Assembly (NCBI GenBank): GCA_032433765.1 | Contig: JAVIAB010000025.1 | Coordinates: 34,024,282 to 34,088,281, forward strand | Source: Megaustenia siamemsis | Lineage: Eukaryota; Mollusca; Gastropoda; Stylommatophora; Ariophantidae | Length of the DNA stretch: 64,000 bases | Direction: 5' to 3' | Shown: positions 32,870 through 43,974 of the stretch, one piece after another | How the letters are laid out: each line of letters begins with the position of its first letter | Position numbering within the stretch: position 1 is the first letter of the stretch | Notes under the pieces: generated by a model | The model's input: the letters and a program-made list of their open reading frames with translations, nothing else | Told to the model about the DNA's origin: nothing | The model's database searches: none | Program-made: the position numbers and the translations under genes

Positions 32870-33430
32870 AGCTCCCCTTGTTGTGGTTGGAGAGCTTGTG
32901 GGACTCCGGGATCCCAGGAGCTATGCTAGCGGGAGCTTAGCTCTTAGTAGGGTCACCCACGCTGGACAGGTCCTTGGTGAGGGGCCAGACAAAGGAGCCA
33001 GGAGTAGATGGAACCCTTTAAGTGAAGACGCAGAACCCACCAGCGAGTGGTACACGCTCTGGTCTGAACTAATCCATCCCCACTTCATGGGTTAAATGCT
33101 TCTCTGTCTTTTCTCCTCTTTATGTTCTCTATCAAACAGGCAGGTGGTGCTCCAGAGCTCAGAAGACCAGACCACCTATGAGAGAGACAACTCTACACAA
33201 AGCTCGGACAGATGGTGATCTTAAACCCGGGAGGGCCGACCATCTAAGGGCAGAATCCCCCTACAGAAAAGACAGTCTGCGGCCTTGCAGGAATATTGGG
33301 GACAATCAAACGTGAAGGAAAGCAAACCTGAATAATACGCTGGCAGAAATCGGATGCACTGGGTCATTGACGCGGAACATAGTACAGTGTTCTAGCATGT
33401 ACTCAGTCAGAGTGGATATTTCCTTCAATG
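32870..33430 (+). mobile_element. LINE 5' region fragment (same family as 3.8 kb)
   Basis: GC-richer block (GGGAGCTTAGCTCTTAGTAG, GGTCACCCACGCTGGACAGG) of the kind found in 5' leaders of I/Jockey-type LINEs, ending in the segment shared with 3780-3970. It lies in the predicted intron just downstream of the 33.4-kb lectin exon. No coding frame is visible. Confidence 0.5.
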
Positions 33431-33448
33431 GTTTACAATCATCTTTAC

Positions 33449-33578
33449 CTTGATTTCTTGATATCACTCCAGCCCACTCAACAACAACAACAAACTTACA
33501 CATTTTGTCAACAATGTTTTCAAATTCTCGCTCGGTGTTGACTTGAGCCAGATGAAATCCGGCTTGCTCACAGGCTCT
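33449..33578 (-). CDS. CREP-like exon 6: C-type lectin core
   Basis: 130 bases; acceptor CACTTCATTACAG, donor CAAG/GTAAAG. Starts phase 0, matching the previous exon, and ends with one base of a split codon. Encodes RACEQAGFHLAQVNTERE, FENIVDKMCKFV and VEWAGVISRNQ. The C...G.HLA.V...E pattern and the following W-A-G strand are hallmarks of the C-type lectin fold (first disulfide cysteine, helix 2, strand 2). A (GTT)4 run codes for four valines. The expected next exon (W.W.DG...W..G) was not found below it on the minus strand. Confidence 0.75.
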
Positions 33579-33779
33579 CTGTAATGAAGTGTGACGTTAG
33601 CAAGTTTAGCGTGTTTAGATAATGCTAAATCGAAGTACCATATGAAAAGTATACGAATTTAGCGTTCACAGATAGAATCATAAAGAAATTGGAAATAAGA
33701 ATAAACTAATGAACCTTCATTTGTTAAGTCGGTGTTGATGAGTCGATAAAAGGGATGCAACTATTCCCTGCCAGTTTCT

Positions 33780-34590
33780 CTGTCTCAGACTATTATCATT
33801 TGTCTCAGGCTACATTTATTTTTCTCAGGCTACTATCGTTTGTCTCTGGCTACTATCGTTTATCTCAGGCTACTATCGTTTGTCTCTGGCTACTATCGTT
33901 TATCTCAGGCTACTATCGTTTGTCTCTGGCTACTATCGTTTGTCTCTTGCTACTATCATTACATTTATCTCAGGCTACTATCGTTTGTCTCTGGCAATTA
34001 TCATTACATTTATCTCAGGCTACTATCGTTTGTCTCTGGCTACTATCGTTTGTCTCTTGCTACTATCATTACATTTATCTCAGGCTACTATCGTTTGTCT
34101 CTGGCAATTATCATTACATTTATCTCAGGCTACTATCGTTTGTCTCTGGCTACTATCTTTTCATTCATCTCAGGCTACAATCATTTGTCTCAGGCTACTA
34201 TCTTTTGTCTCAGGCTACTATCGTTTGTCTCTGGCTTCTATCGTTTATCTCTGACTACAATCGTTTGTCTCTGGCTACTATCTTTTGTCTCAGGCTACTA
34301 TCTTTTGTCTCAGGCTACTATCTTTTGTCTCAGGCTACTATCGTTTGTCTCAGGCTACAGTCGTTTATCTCTTGCTACTATCGTTTGTCTCCTGGCTACT
34401 ATCGTTTGTCTCTGGCTACTATTGTTTGTCTCAGGCTACTATCGTTTGTTTCGGGCTACTATCGTTTGTCTCAGGCTACTATCTTTTGTCTCAGGCTACT
34501 ATCTTTTGTCTCAGGCTACTATCGTTTGTTTCAGGCTACTATCGTTTGTCTCAGGCTACCATCGTTTGACACTGGCTACTATCCTTTCTA
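33780..34590. repeat. 20-bp tandem repeat, about 40 units
   Basis: Unit CTACTATCGTTTGTCTCAGG with variants CTTTTGTCTC, CGTTTATCTC and inserts of CATTACATT. Because 20 is not a multiple of three, all three plus frames carry the same permuted peptide, which confirms they are artefacts. Confidence 0.95.
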
Positions 34591-34675
34591 TGACATAGTC
34601 AATGTGGTAGTTAGTTATTAGATTGTTTAACGTGCGCGAGTGCACACGAGACCTTCTTTTTTATTACCGTTATCC

Positions 34676-35292
34676 AAGAGGGCTAGGCAACGGGTCCCAC
34701 TACCGAGAGAGGGCTAGGCAACGGGTCCCACTACCGAGAGAGGGCTAGGCAACGGGTCCCACTACCGAGAGAGGGCTAGGCAACGGGTCCCACTACCGAG
34801 AGAGGGCTAGGCAACGGGTCCCACTACCGAGAGAGGGCTAGGCAACGGGTCCCACTACCGAGAGAGGGCTAGGCAGCGGGTCCCACTACTGAGAGAGGGC
34901 TAGGCAACGGATCTCACTACCGAGAGAGGGCTAGGCAACGGGTCCCACTACCGAGAGAGGGCTAGGCAACGGATCTCACTACCGAGAGAGGGCTAGGCAA
35001 CGGGTCCCACTACCGAGAGAGGGCTAGGCAACGGGTCCCACTACCGAGAGAGGGCTAGGCAACGGGTCTCACTACCGAGAGAGGGCTAGGCAACGGGTCC
35101 CACTACCGAGAGAGGGCTAGGCAACGGGTCCCACTACCGAGAGAGGGCTAGGCAACGGGTTCCACTACCGAGAGAGGGCTAGGCAACGGGTCCCACTACC
35201 GAGAGAGGGCTAGGCAACGGGTCCCACTACCGAGAGAGGGCTAGGCAACGGGTTCCACTACCGAGAGAGGGCTAGGCAACGGGTCCCACTAC
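34676..35292. repeat. 31-bp tandem repeat, about 20 units
   Basis: Highly uniform units with AGAGAGGGCTAGGCAACGGG and TCCCACTACCG. The low divergence suggests recent expansion. Confidence 0.96.
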
Positions 35293-35344
35293 TCAAGAGA
35301 TCAGGGAAGGATAACGTCATAAAGAAACCACGGATTAATTTTTC

Positions 35345-35443
35345 CTATTTTAGAAAAATCCCCATCGTTTCTGGTGGGCTTTGAACCCGAGTCCTTACTG
35401 TACTGAGGCTAACGTTATAACACTAGACTACCCACCCCCTGAT
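35345..35443 (-). mobile_element. tRNA-like head of another SINE
   Basis: Minus strand reads GGGTGGGTAGTCTAGTGTTA (A-box type) and CTCGGGTTCAAAGCCCACC (B-box type) about 45 bases apart. The sequence differs from both SINE-alpha and SINE-beta. Body boundaries are not clear. Confidence 0.5.
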
Positions 35444-35467
35444 CACCTCATTATATATGTATAGATA

Positions 35468-35716
35468 TAAAGTAAAAGTAAAGTACCCCCGTCACGCCAA
35501 GTGGCGTATAGGGAATATGGTGTTAGTGACCATAAATTTTACAGACCTTCAGCACATGATTTTTGGGGTAATGTGGTCGGTATTACGCCCTTGCCGCTTT
35601 ACTTTACCAGAAAAAAAGCCGGTACACATTAAGGGCTGGGTGAACCCGGAAGCCGTCGGTTGGGATCGAACCCTACCCCTTGTCCTTCGTAGTCCAGTTC
35701 ACTAACCACTGAGCTA
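35468..35716 (-). mobile_element. SINE-alpha copy 5
   Basis: Complete body and B box, with the head ending at TGAGCTATA, about ten bases short of the usual GCGGCTCCC end. Left edge TAAAAGTAAAGTACCCCCG is typical. No convincing target duplication. Confidence 0.9.
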
Positions 35717-36103
35717 TACGTGTAAAGATGGTTATGAAAAATATAATAATAGCATCATGTCAGGCCTACGATCCTCAACCATTGTCACATATTGAAGTAG
35801 GCCTGATGGCTCAAGGAGAAACCCCTGAAAGTCCCCAACTAGCGTGACGTTTAAAGCTTTGTGAGCAGGGGCGACTGTGGATAGAATGACGTCAGTTTCT
35901 ATAACCAAAAACGTTAGGTTAGTAAGGGTGTTTTTAGGTTTCCCTTTTAGTCCACAGGCTTACTTCTATAGATGGCGATGGCTCGACACACACCTGGAAG
36001 GAAAGTGGTCAGCGACCCTGAGCTGGTAGCTTGCGTCAGGGTCGGGCGAATCATATCTGGCCAAGATTCTACTCCAGCTATCCTTGGTGGACCTGGAAAC
36101 AGA
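35717..36103. other. No gene seen
   Basis: Includes a stretch at 36005-36035 (GTCAGCGACCCTGAGCTGGT) that resembles the outer part of Rep-D at 38675-38695. Otherwise unassigned. Confidence 0.35.
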
Positions 36104-36525
36104 CTCTCTTTCTCTCTAACTCTCTCTTTCTCTCTAACTCTCTCTTTCTCTCTAACTCTCTCTTTCTCTCTAACTCTCTCTTTCTCTCTAACTCTCTCTT
36201 TCTCTCTAACTCTCTCTTTCTCTCTAACTCTCTCTTTCTCTCTAACTCTCTCTTTCTCTCTAACTCTCTCTTTCTCCCTCCCTCTTTATTCTCTATTTCT
36301 TTCTCTCCCATTTTCTCTTTTCCCCTCCCTCTCTTTCTTCCTCTACCTCTCTCTACCAATTTCCCTACCTCTGTCTCTCACTCCCTTCCTCCCTCTGTGT
36401 CCCCCATCTCTCCCATCCTCCATACCTCTCTATTTCTCCCCCTATTATTCTATCTCTTTCTCCCTCCCTCTTCCTTCTCTCTATATTTCCATTTCTTCCT
36501 CCCTCACTCCATCTCTCTCACACCT
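36104..36525. repeat. 18-bp CT-rich repeat and pyrimidine tract
   Basis: Ten near-identical units of TCTCTTTCTCTCTAACTC at 36104-36280, then an irregular CT-rich tract to about 36525. Open frames of Ser/Leu here are artefacts. Confidence 0.93.
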
Positions 36526-36780
36526 GGCAACAACAGATGCCCGGATATTTAGATGAACACAACTTGTTCAGCCTGGAACTCTTGGCCCTGACTGTCAGTC
36601 CCTCCGGATATCTATTTTACATTTTTTGACAGCTCAAACAAAGAGAATATCCTCTCCCATTGTTCTTTTCCACGTGTTTTCTGACGTGCTTTCTTTCTGA
36701 ACTAAATTACCTTCTTGATGTAAAGATACCACTGCTCTTACATCATCCTTCGTATTTCTCACTTTGTAGTGTCCTATATG

Positions 36781-37190
36781 TTAAAACAGAACAGAAAATT
36801 GAAGCAGACAAGAAAACAGAACAGAAAATTGAAGCCTTTGAAATGTGGATTTATAGAAGAATAGGTAGAATTGGATGGAAAGTAAAGAAAATAAACGATG
36901 AAGTTTTAAAAGAACTAAAAATGAAAAGAGAACTACTAAATAAAGTTAAGACAAGACAAATGAAATTTTGGGGCCTTGTTAAAAGACACAACAGCCTAAT
37001 AAAAGTAATAATGGAAGAGAAAATACAAGGTAAAAGAGGCAGAGGCAGACCAAGACTAGCATGAACGAGTAACATAAAATGATGGACAAGTCAATCTATG
37101 ACAACCTGCATCATCAATGCAAGAAACAGAGTGGAATGGCGAACCATGGTAGCCAACCTTTGCTGCGGTGACGGCACTCGATGATGATGT
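36781..37190 (+). mobile_element. LINE La copy 4, with 30-bp duplication
   Basis: Starts with the DKKTEQKIEA codons duplicated in tandem (AAAACAGAACAGAAAATTGA twice), continues through WIYRRIGRIGWKVKKIND and GKRGRGRPRLA, and ends GGTGACGGCACTCGATGATGATG. The frame of 134 codons is open up to a stop replacing the conserved Trp after RPRLA. Confidence 0.88.
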
Positions 37191-37429
37191 TTTGATATGT
37201 TAAAACAGTGAATAATTAAACAGCCCTGTCAAGCCACGTGGCACATAGATAACGTAGTTTTGTTGGCCATAATATTATCACAACGTCGCTACATTATATT
37301 ACTGTGTAACATGGTCAATACTGCGTTAGCGCCGTCTTTTGTTTCCATGAAAAACGTGGGTACCATTGTAAAGATGAAAGCCATCAGTCAGTCTTAGTAG
37401 GTATGTTCATTAACAGCAAAGCTACCGTG

Positions 37430-37668
37430 GAGCAGATACATGTACAACTTGCAAAATTACGAGGAATGTGTCCCGTGAAGCCAATACAAGTACAACTTTT
37501 AAAATTACGAGGAATGTGTCCCGTGAAGCCAATACAAGTACAACTTTTAAAATTACGAGGAATGTGTCCCGTGAAGCCAATACAAGTACAACTTTCAAAA
37601 TTACGAGAAATGTGTCCGGGGGAGGGGATACAAGTACAACTTTCAAAATTACGAAAAATGTACTGGGA
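37430..37668. repeat. 48-bp tandem repeat, 5 units
   Basis: Unit contains ACGAGGAATGTGTCCCGTGA and AGCCAATACAAGTACAACTT. 48 is a multiple of three, so open frames exist on both strands without other coding support. Confidence 0.93.
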
Positions 37669-37747
37669 ACAGATAGAGATAATAAAATGAAAACTTGTAT
37701 CTGCCGAAGATTTTAGAGACTGCGATAGAGAGAAGAGATTAGAGATG

Positions 37748-38143
37748 CCATGAATCATGGACAATAGGACAACAGACAAGAAAATCACTGGAGTCTGTAG
37801 AGATGTGGTTTTACAGAAGAATGTTAAGAGTACCATGGACAGCTAAGAAGAGTAATGAAAATGTTCTGAAAGAGGCCAAAGCAAAATGAGATCTAATTTC
37901 AAATATTAGGAAGAAACAATCATCATTTTTTGGCCATGTAATGAGAAGAGAACAGCTGGAATATATTGTAACAACTGGGAAAATTGAGGGACGAAGAGAT
38001 AGAGGGCAGCAAAGAGAAAAATTACCAGACCGCTTAAGAGAATACTTGGCAGAAGGTCAACAACAGAAATGATAAATAGCTGCCGAGATCGAAAGTTGTG
38101 GAGAGACATGATCACCTACGCCAGCAGGCCCGGTACTTGATTT
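37748..38143 (+). mobile_element. LINE Lb fragment
   Basis: Begins at codons for ESWTIGQQTRKSLESVEM, includes the usual C-terminus and ends GGCCCGGTACTTGAT with a very short tail. One frameshift near 38040. Confidence 0.86.
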
Positions 38144-38170
38144 TGACTGAACCAAGTAAACTGTGCGGGT

Positions 38171-38262
38171 TATGATTAGTCGAAGGCCTGTACAAAAGCT
38201 AAAAGCACACGCCGAAAAGGCATTAGGCCTTGAAGCACCGAAAGGGAACACAACTGAACTGT
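38171..38262 (+). mobile_element. Rep-E fragment, diverged
   Basis: GCACCGAAAGGGAACACAAC resembles GCACCGAAAAGGGAACGCAG in Rep-E at 49040-49062, and an upstream CACACGCCGAAAA matches CACACGCCAAAA at 57390. Confidence 0.4.
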
Positions 38263-38349
38263 AAACTGGGCTGACGTTAACTTGAGTTTCTACGTCATAC
38301 AATACTACACGCAACCATGATGACGTAACATTAAACCAGCTTTTATCAA

Positions 38350-38720
38350 GATGGGAATCTCCTTGCTTGCGTTCGCCCGATGACTAAAGTATTCTATAGT
38401 GTTCTAGTGGGCTAGAGAATTCCTCTTCATCATCCGCCCTTAAAAGGACGTTAAATGTGTGTGTCTGCGTTGTGCTGTGGTTTGCAGTATAACTGTGATA
38501 TTTGCGCCTTTCGGCCCAACACATCCGACTCCATCACAACATTTTTGAGTACCGGGTTGTCTTCCCTCTTCGATCCCTGCTCGCTTGGCCAGACTAGACA
38601 GGTTAGTCTTTTACTAGAGGCACCGCGTTGAGGTTGAGCAGGGTCTGGATGGTTTTGGTTCATCGATCCCGGTACAAGCTATCAGCTGTGGGTCGCTGAC
38701 AACTTCCAGCTCCGGTGCTG
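38350..38720 (-). mobile_element. Rep-D copy 2, longest
   Basis: Matches copy 1 from TTGCTTGCGTTCGCCCGATG to GGTCTGGATGGTTTTGGTTC and extends to 38720. On the minus strand it has a 70-codon open frame with SDVLGRKAQISQLYC and RLTCLVWPSEQGSKRE. I cannot assign it to a known class. Confidence 0.75.
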
Positions 38721-38902
38721 TGAGGTGCGCCTTCGCCTTTAGATGGGAATCAGTGGGACGAGATCTGCTTGATAACGTTCATTTTTTTTGAAAACACCGA
38801 TTGACACAGCAGGTATGTTGAACCCAAACACGATTGTATCTTGTATACAGCTTATTTCAAAGATTGAAACTTATTTCTGTTAAATTTCATTCATTCAATC
38901 AT

Positions 38903-39385
38903 TGAGTGCCGTCTCCGCATCGAAGATTGGCTACCATGGATCACCATTCCACTCTCTCTTTCTTGCTTTGATGGTGGAGGTTGTCATAGATTGACTTGTC
39001 CATCTTTTGATGTTACTCGTCCATGCTAGTCTTGGTCTGCCTCTGCCTCTTTTACCTTGTATTTTTCTATTCAATATTACTTTTAGTAGGCTGTTGTGTC
39101 TTTTAACATGCCCTAAAAATTTGATCTGTCTTGTCTTAATTGTATTTAGTAGTTCTCTTTTTATTTTCAGTTGTTTTAAAACTTCATCGTTTGTTATCTT
39201 TTGTTTCCATCCAATTCTACCTATTCTTCTATAAATCCACATTTCAAAGGCTTCAATTTTCTGTTCTGTTTTCTTGTCTAATGTCCATGTTTCTGCCCCA
39301 TACAGGAATATTGAGAAGACGTAACATTTTGCCAGAGAAGATACAACATTTTGCTATTCTTAGTTTTAGCCCTGGTTTTATTATC
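38903..39385 (-). mobile_element. LINE La copy 5
   Basis: Minus-strand La: WIYRRIGRIGWKQKITNDE, GKRGRGRPRLAWTSNIKRW, then a short ATTCATTCA-like tail at 38890-38903. Its left (5') end is about 70 bases from the donor of the predicted lectin exon at 39456, inside that intron. Confidence 0.88.
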
Positions 39386-39455
39386 TGGCAATTAAATTCT
39401 AAAAAAATAAAAAATGCATCACGCTATTTGAATCTCTTGTATTATCACTGGTTAC

Positions 39456-39553
39456 CTGGGCTGTGCTGACATCATCATCCTGGCCCGCTTTGATGAAAAT
39501 ATAAGTAGTGTTGTCAAACACGAAGTAACTGCTGAAAGGCTCCTCAGATTCAT
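39456..39553 (-). CDS. CREP-like exon 5: start of the lectin domain
   Basis: 98 bases; strong acceptor TATTATTTCTGCACAG and donor CAG/GTAACC. Begins with two bases completing a codon from the previous exon and ends in phase 0. Encodes SEEPFSSYFVFDNTTYIFIK followed by AGQDDDVSTAQ, which joins directly to RACEQAG of the next exon. The Y.FIK strand and A..AC helix entry fit strand 1 and helix 1 of a C-type lectin domain. Confidence 0.72.
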
Positions 39554-39559
39554 CTGTGC

Positions 39560-40143
39560 AGAAATAATATAAAGACTTACATGATCGTAGCACATAATAT
39601 CAAGGCTTACATAGACTGAAAGTGCCGCGATAGCTCAGTGGTTAGTGAACTGGACTACAAAGACCAAGAGGTAGGGTTCGATCCCAACCGACGGCTTCCG
39701 AGTTCACCCAGCCTTAATGAGGTACCGGATTTTTTTTCTGGGAAAGTAAAGCGGGACGGGCGTAATACTGACCACATTACCCAAAAATCATGTGTTGATG
39801 GTCTGTAAAAGTTATGGTCACTAACACCATATTCCCTATACACCACTTGGCGTAACGGGGCTCTATACTTTACTTAGATACATAGATCGTATCACATAAT
39901 ATAAAGGTTTACTTAGATCGTATCACATAATATAAAGGTTTACTTAGATCGTATCACATTATATAAAGGTTTACTTAGATCGTATCATATAATATAAAGG
40001 TTTACTTAGATCGTATCACATAATATAAAGGTTTACTTAGATCGTATCACATAATATAAAGGTTTACTTAGATCGTATCATATAATATAAAGGTTTACTT
40101 AGATCGTATCACATAATATAAAGGTTTACTTAGATCGTATCAC
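39560..40143. repeat. 31-bp tandem repeat, split by a SINE
   Basis: About eight uniform units (ATCACATAATATAAAGGTTT ACTTAGATCGT) at 39878-40143 and two diverged units at 39560-39620 on the other side of SINE-alpha copy 6. Confidence 0.9.
39628..39877 (+). mobile_element. SINE-alpha copy 6, only plus-strand copy
   Basis: GCCGCGATAGCTCAGTGGTT head, GGTTCGATCCCAACCGACGG B-box region, body ending CGGGGCTCTATACTTTACTT. A possible short target duplication ACATAGA lies at both sides (39610-39616 and 39882-39888), within the 31-bp repeat array. Confidence 0.92.
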
Positions 40144-40147
40144 AAAT

Positions 40148-40330
40148 GAAAAAGTTCACAAACGATTACGACAATTGTGATCTTTTGGATATTGTGAAGA
40201 AAGGACAAATGAGATGGTTCGGTGGTGTATATTGATTATCTTGTCAGGCAAAAACCATTCTACTAGCAAGTATGAAAGGAAGGACACGGAAGGGTAGAAA
40301 GAATTGGGAAATTTTAGAGTTTTGGGGGAT
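40148..40330 (+). mobile_element. LINE C-terminal fragment, another lineage
   Basis: Encodes DIVKKGQMRWFGGVY and GRTRKGRKNWEILEF, the same R...W.GH..R then G..RKGR...W layout as the other LINE C-termini, but it belongs to none of the groups named here. One copy only. Confidence 0.5.
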
Positions 40331-40409
40331 GCAATATATAATTTCTAAATACAGAAGTTTATTGAAAAAATTAGTATTTTAAGACACAATTTTTGTAATC
40401 ACTTTGATA

Positions 40410-42915
40410 ACACAACAACGTTGAGACGGGCTGGCGTCAGATAGTCCAAACACAACATAGAATAACAGAACAATGTTGAGACGAGTTGGCATCAGATAGT
40501 CCAAACACAACATAGACTAACACAACAATGTTGAGACGAGTTGGCGTCAGATAGTCCAAACACAGCATAGACTAACACAGCAACGTTGAGACGAGTTGGC
40601 GTCAGACAGTCCAAACACAACATAGACTAACACAACAATGTTGAGACGAGTTGGCATCAGATAGTCCAAACACAACATAGACTAACACAACAATGTTGAG
40701 ACGAGTTGGCGTCAGACAGTCCAAAAACAACATAGACTAACAGAACAATGTTGAGACGAGTTGGCATCAGATAATCCAAACACAACATAGACTAACACAA
40801 CAATGAAGAGACGAGTTGGCATCAGACAGTCCAAACACAACATAGACTAACACAACAATGTTGAGACGAGTTGGCATCAGATAGTCCAAACACAACATAG
40901 ACTAACACAACAATGTTGAGACGAGTTGGCATCAGACAGTCCAAACACAACATAGACTAACACAACAATGTTGAGACGAGTTGGCATCAGATAGTCCAAA
41001 CACAACATAGACTAACACAACAATGTTGAGACGAGTTGGCATCAGATAGTCCAAACACAACATAGACTAACACAACAATGTAGAGACGAGTTGGCATCAG
41101 ACAGTCCAAACACAACATAGACTAACACAACAATGTTGAGACGAGTTGGCATCAGACAGTCCAAACACAACATAGACTAACACAGCAACGTTGAGACGAG
41201 TTGGCGTCAGACAGTCCAAACACAACATAGACTAACACAGCAACGTTGAGACGAGTTGGCGTCAGACATCCCAAACACAACACAGACTAACACAACAATG
41301 TTGAGACGAGTTGACGTCAGACATCCCAAACACAACACAGAATAACACAACAATGTTGAGACGAGTTGGCGTCAGACATCCCAAACACAACACAGACTAA
41401 CACAACAACGTTGAGACGAGTTGGCGTCAGACATCCCAAACACAACACAGACTAACACAACAATGTTGAGACGAGTTGGCGTCAGACATCCCAAACACAA
41501 CACAGGCTAACACAGCAACGTTGAGACGAGTTGGCGTCAGACATCCCAAACACAACACAAACTAACACAACAACGTTGAGAAGAGTTGGCGTCAGACATT
41601 CCAAACACAACACAGACTAACACAACAATGTTGAGACGAGTTGGCGTCAGACATCCCAAACACAACATAGACTAACACAACAATGTTGAGACGAGTTGGC
41701 GTCAGACATCCCAAACACAATAAGGACTAACTAACACAACAACGTTGAGACAAGTTAGCGTCAGACATCCCAAACACAACACAGACTAACTAACACACCA
41801 AAGTTGAGACGAGTTGGCGTCAGACATCCCAAACATAACACAGACTAACTAACACACCAAAGTTGAGACAAGTTAGCGTCAGACATCCCAAACATAACAC
41901 AGACTAACTAACACACCAAAGTTGAGACAAGTTAGCGTCAGACATCCCAAACATAACACAGACTAACTAACACACCAAAGTTGAGACGAGTTGGCGTCAG
42001 ACATCCCAAACACAATAAGGACTAACTAACACATCAACGTTGAGACTCGTTAGTCAGACAGCTCAAACACAATAAGGACTAACTAACACATCAACGTTGA
42101 GACTCGTTAGTCAGACAGCTCAAACACAACATAGACTAACTAACACATCAACGTGGAGACTCGTTAGTCAGACAGCTCAAACACAACATAGACTAACTAA
42201 CACATCAACGTTGAGACTCGTTAGTCAGACAGCTCAAACACAACATAGACTAACTAACACATCAACGTGGAGACTCGTTAGTCAGACAGCTCAAACACAA
42301 TAAGGACTAACTAACACATCAACGTTGAGACTCGTTAGTCAGACAGCTCAAACACAACATAGACTAACTAACACATCAACGTTGAGACTCGTTAGTCAGA
42401 CAGCTCAAACACAACATAGACTAACTAACACATCAACGTTGAGACTCGTTAGTCAGACAGCTCAAACACAACATAGACTAACTAACACATCAACGTGGAG
42501 ACTCGTTAGTCAGACAGCTCAAACACAACATAGACTAACTAACACATCAACGTGGAGACTCGTTAGTCAGACAGCTCAAACACAACATAGACTAACTAAC
42601 ACATCAACGTTGAGACTCGTTAGTCATACAGCTCAAACACAACATAGACTAACTAACACATCAACGTTGAGACTCGTTAGTCAGACAGCTCAAACACAAC
42701 ATAGACTAACTAACACATCAACGTTGAGACTCGTTAGTCAGACAGCTCAAACACAACATAGACTAACTAACACATCAACGTTGAGACTCGTTAGTCAGAC
42801 AGCTCAAACACAACATAGACTAACTAACACATCAACGTTGAGACTCGTTAGTCAGACAGCTCAAACACAACATAGACTAACTAACACATCAACGTGGAGA
42901 CTCGTTAGACAGCAG
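40410..42915. repeat. 2.5-kb minisatellite with 55-, 59- and 57-bp unit zones
   Basis: Left zone (40410 to about 41725) has 55-bp units (ACAATGTTGAGACGAGTTGG plus CATCAGATAGTCCAAACACA); middle (41725-42030) has 59-bp units with a duplicated CTAA; right (42030-42915) has 57-bp units with GTTGAGACTCGTTAGTCAGA. Within the left zone GGCATCAGATAGTCC gives way to GGCGTCAGACATCCC around 41200. Only the 57-bp zone is a multiple of three and shows a 19-residue open frame repeat. Confidence 0.95.
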
Positions 42916-42929
42916 CAAACTGAAGTTAG

Positions 42930-43250
42930 AAAGAATAAACGACCAAGACAACGAAGACGAACAGATTAGTTTTTCTCTTTTAAACATGCAGAAAAAACAT
43001 CAATTTCACATCGATTCAATTTCTTGCAGAATTTATCTCTCTTCCTACCTCGGGAACAAGACATTAAAATGTTTCATAAATTACGTTGAATCAATTATTT
43101 CTATTTCGTTCCATGAATGTTTATTTTTCTGTTACTATTCTTTGTTAATGTCGACGTAGGGAGTTACCCGCCCTATGAAAGTCACAATTTGTTTTCTTGA
43201 TTAAATCTGGTAATGGGAGACAACTCATAGACACTCCAGAATAGAAATAA
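42930..43250. other. No gene seen
   Basis: AT-rich spacer between the minisatellite and the Lj fragment. Confidence 0.4.
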
Positions 43251-43254
43251 TAGA

Positions 43255-43545
43255 AGTTGTAGTCTCCGTCAGTCATATTTAACTATAGGTTTTTCAGCGC
43301 CACTAGAAATGTTTTTTTTTTCTTTTCTTTCGCCGAGTATTCTTATTTTTTATTAGAACCTGTCTGCTTCTTGTTTGAGTTGGAGCTTTAGAGTGTGTTT
43401 CCAAAGATTGCGGTCTGCTGCTATGTCTTCCCAGGCTGCAGGGTTTATATTCAGAGTCTTCATGTCACGTTTACACACGTCTACAAATTGAAGTTTTTGG
43501 CGTCCCCAGGTCCTTTTCCCATCTGCTAGTTGTCCATAGAGTAAT
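43255..43545 (-). mobile_element. LINE Lj 3' fragment
   Basis: Minus strand encodes QKLQFVDVCKRDMKTLNIN, PAAWEDIAADRNLWKHTLK and LQLKQEADRF, a typical LINE C-terminus (VCKRD.K...I....WE..A.DR..W). The trailing 3' untranslated region matches 52020-52075. Confidence 0.75.
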
Positions 43546-43794
43546 GTAAGTAAAGAGCCCCCGTCACGCCAAGTGGTGTACAGGGAATATGGTGTTAGTG
43601 ACCATACATTTTACAGACCTTCAGCACATGAGTTTTGGGGTAATGTGGTCGGTATTACGCCCGTGCCGCTTCACTTTCCCAGAAAAAAAAATCCGGTTCC
43701 CATTTAACCTGGGTGAACCCGCAAGCCGTAGGTTGGGATCGAACTTTGTCCTTTGTAGTCCAGTTCACTAACCACTGAGCTATCGCGGCTCCCA
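43546..43794 (-). mobile_element. SINE-alpha copy 7
   Basis: Complete SINE-alpha with GGGAGCCGCGATAGCTCAGT head and a small deletion in the B-box flank (the ACCCTACC stretch is missing). It abuts the AT-rich array on its right. Confidence 0.9.
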
Positions 43795-43796
43795 TA

Positions 43797-43925
43797 TCTT
43801 ATATAGCCTGTCTTATATATCATATATTATATATCATATATTATATATCATATATTATATATCATATATTATATATCATATCTTATATATCATATGTTAT
43901 ATATCATATCTTATATATCCTGTCT
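43797..43925. repeat. TATATCATATCT-type array, left part
   Basis: About 14-bp units such as TATATATCATATATTA. The same array continues at 46705-47002 and 47769-47800, so two LINE insertions have split one original array. Confidence 0.9.
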
Positions 43926-43974
43926 CATTGGTACAGACCTACACATTAACTCCGCTAGTATAAGGATATTTATT

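Noticed and set aside
33755..34621. 288- and 252-codon frames over the 20-bp repeat
   Set aside because: The same permuted peptide appears in all three frames because 20 is coprime to three.
42097..42969. Open 19-residue-repeat frame in the 57-bp zone as a secreted repeat protein
   Set aside because: Openness depends only on unit length; neighbouring 55- and 59-bp zones are not open, and no signal peptide or splice context is seen.
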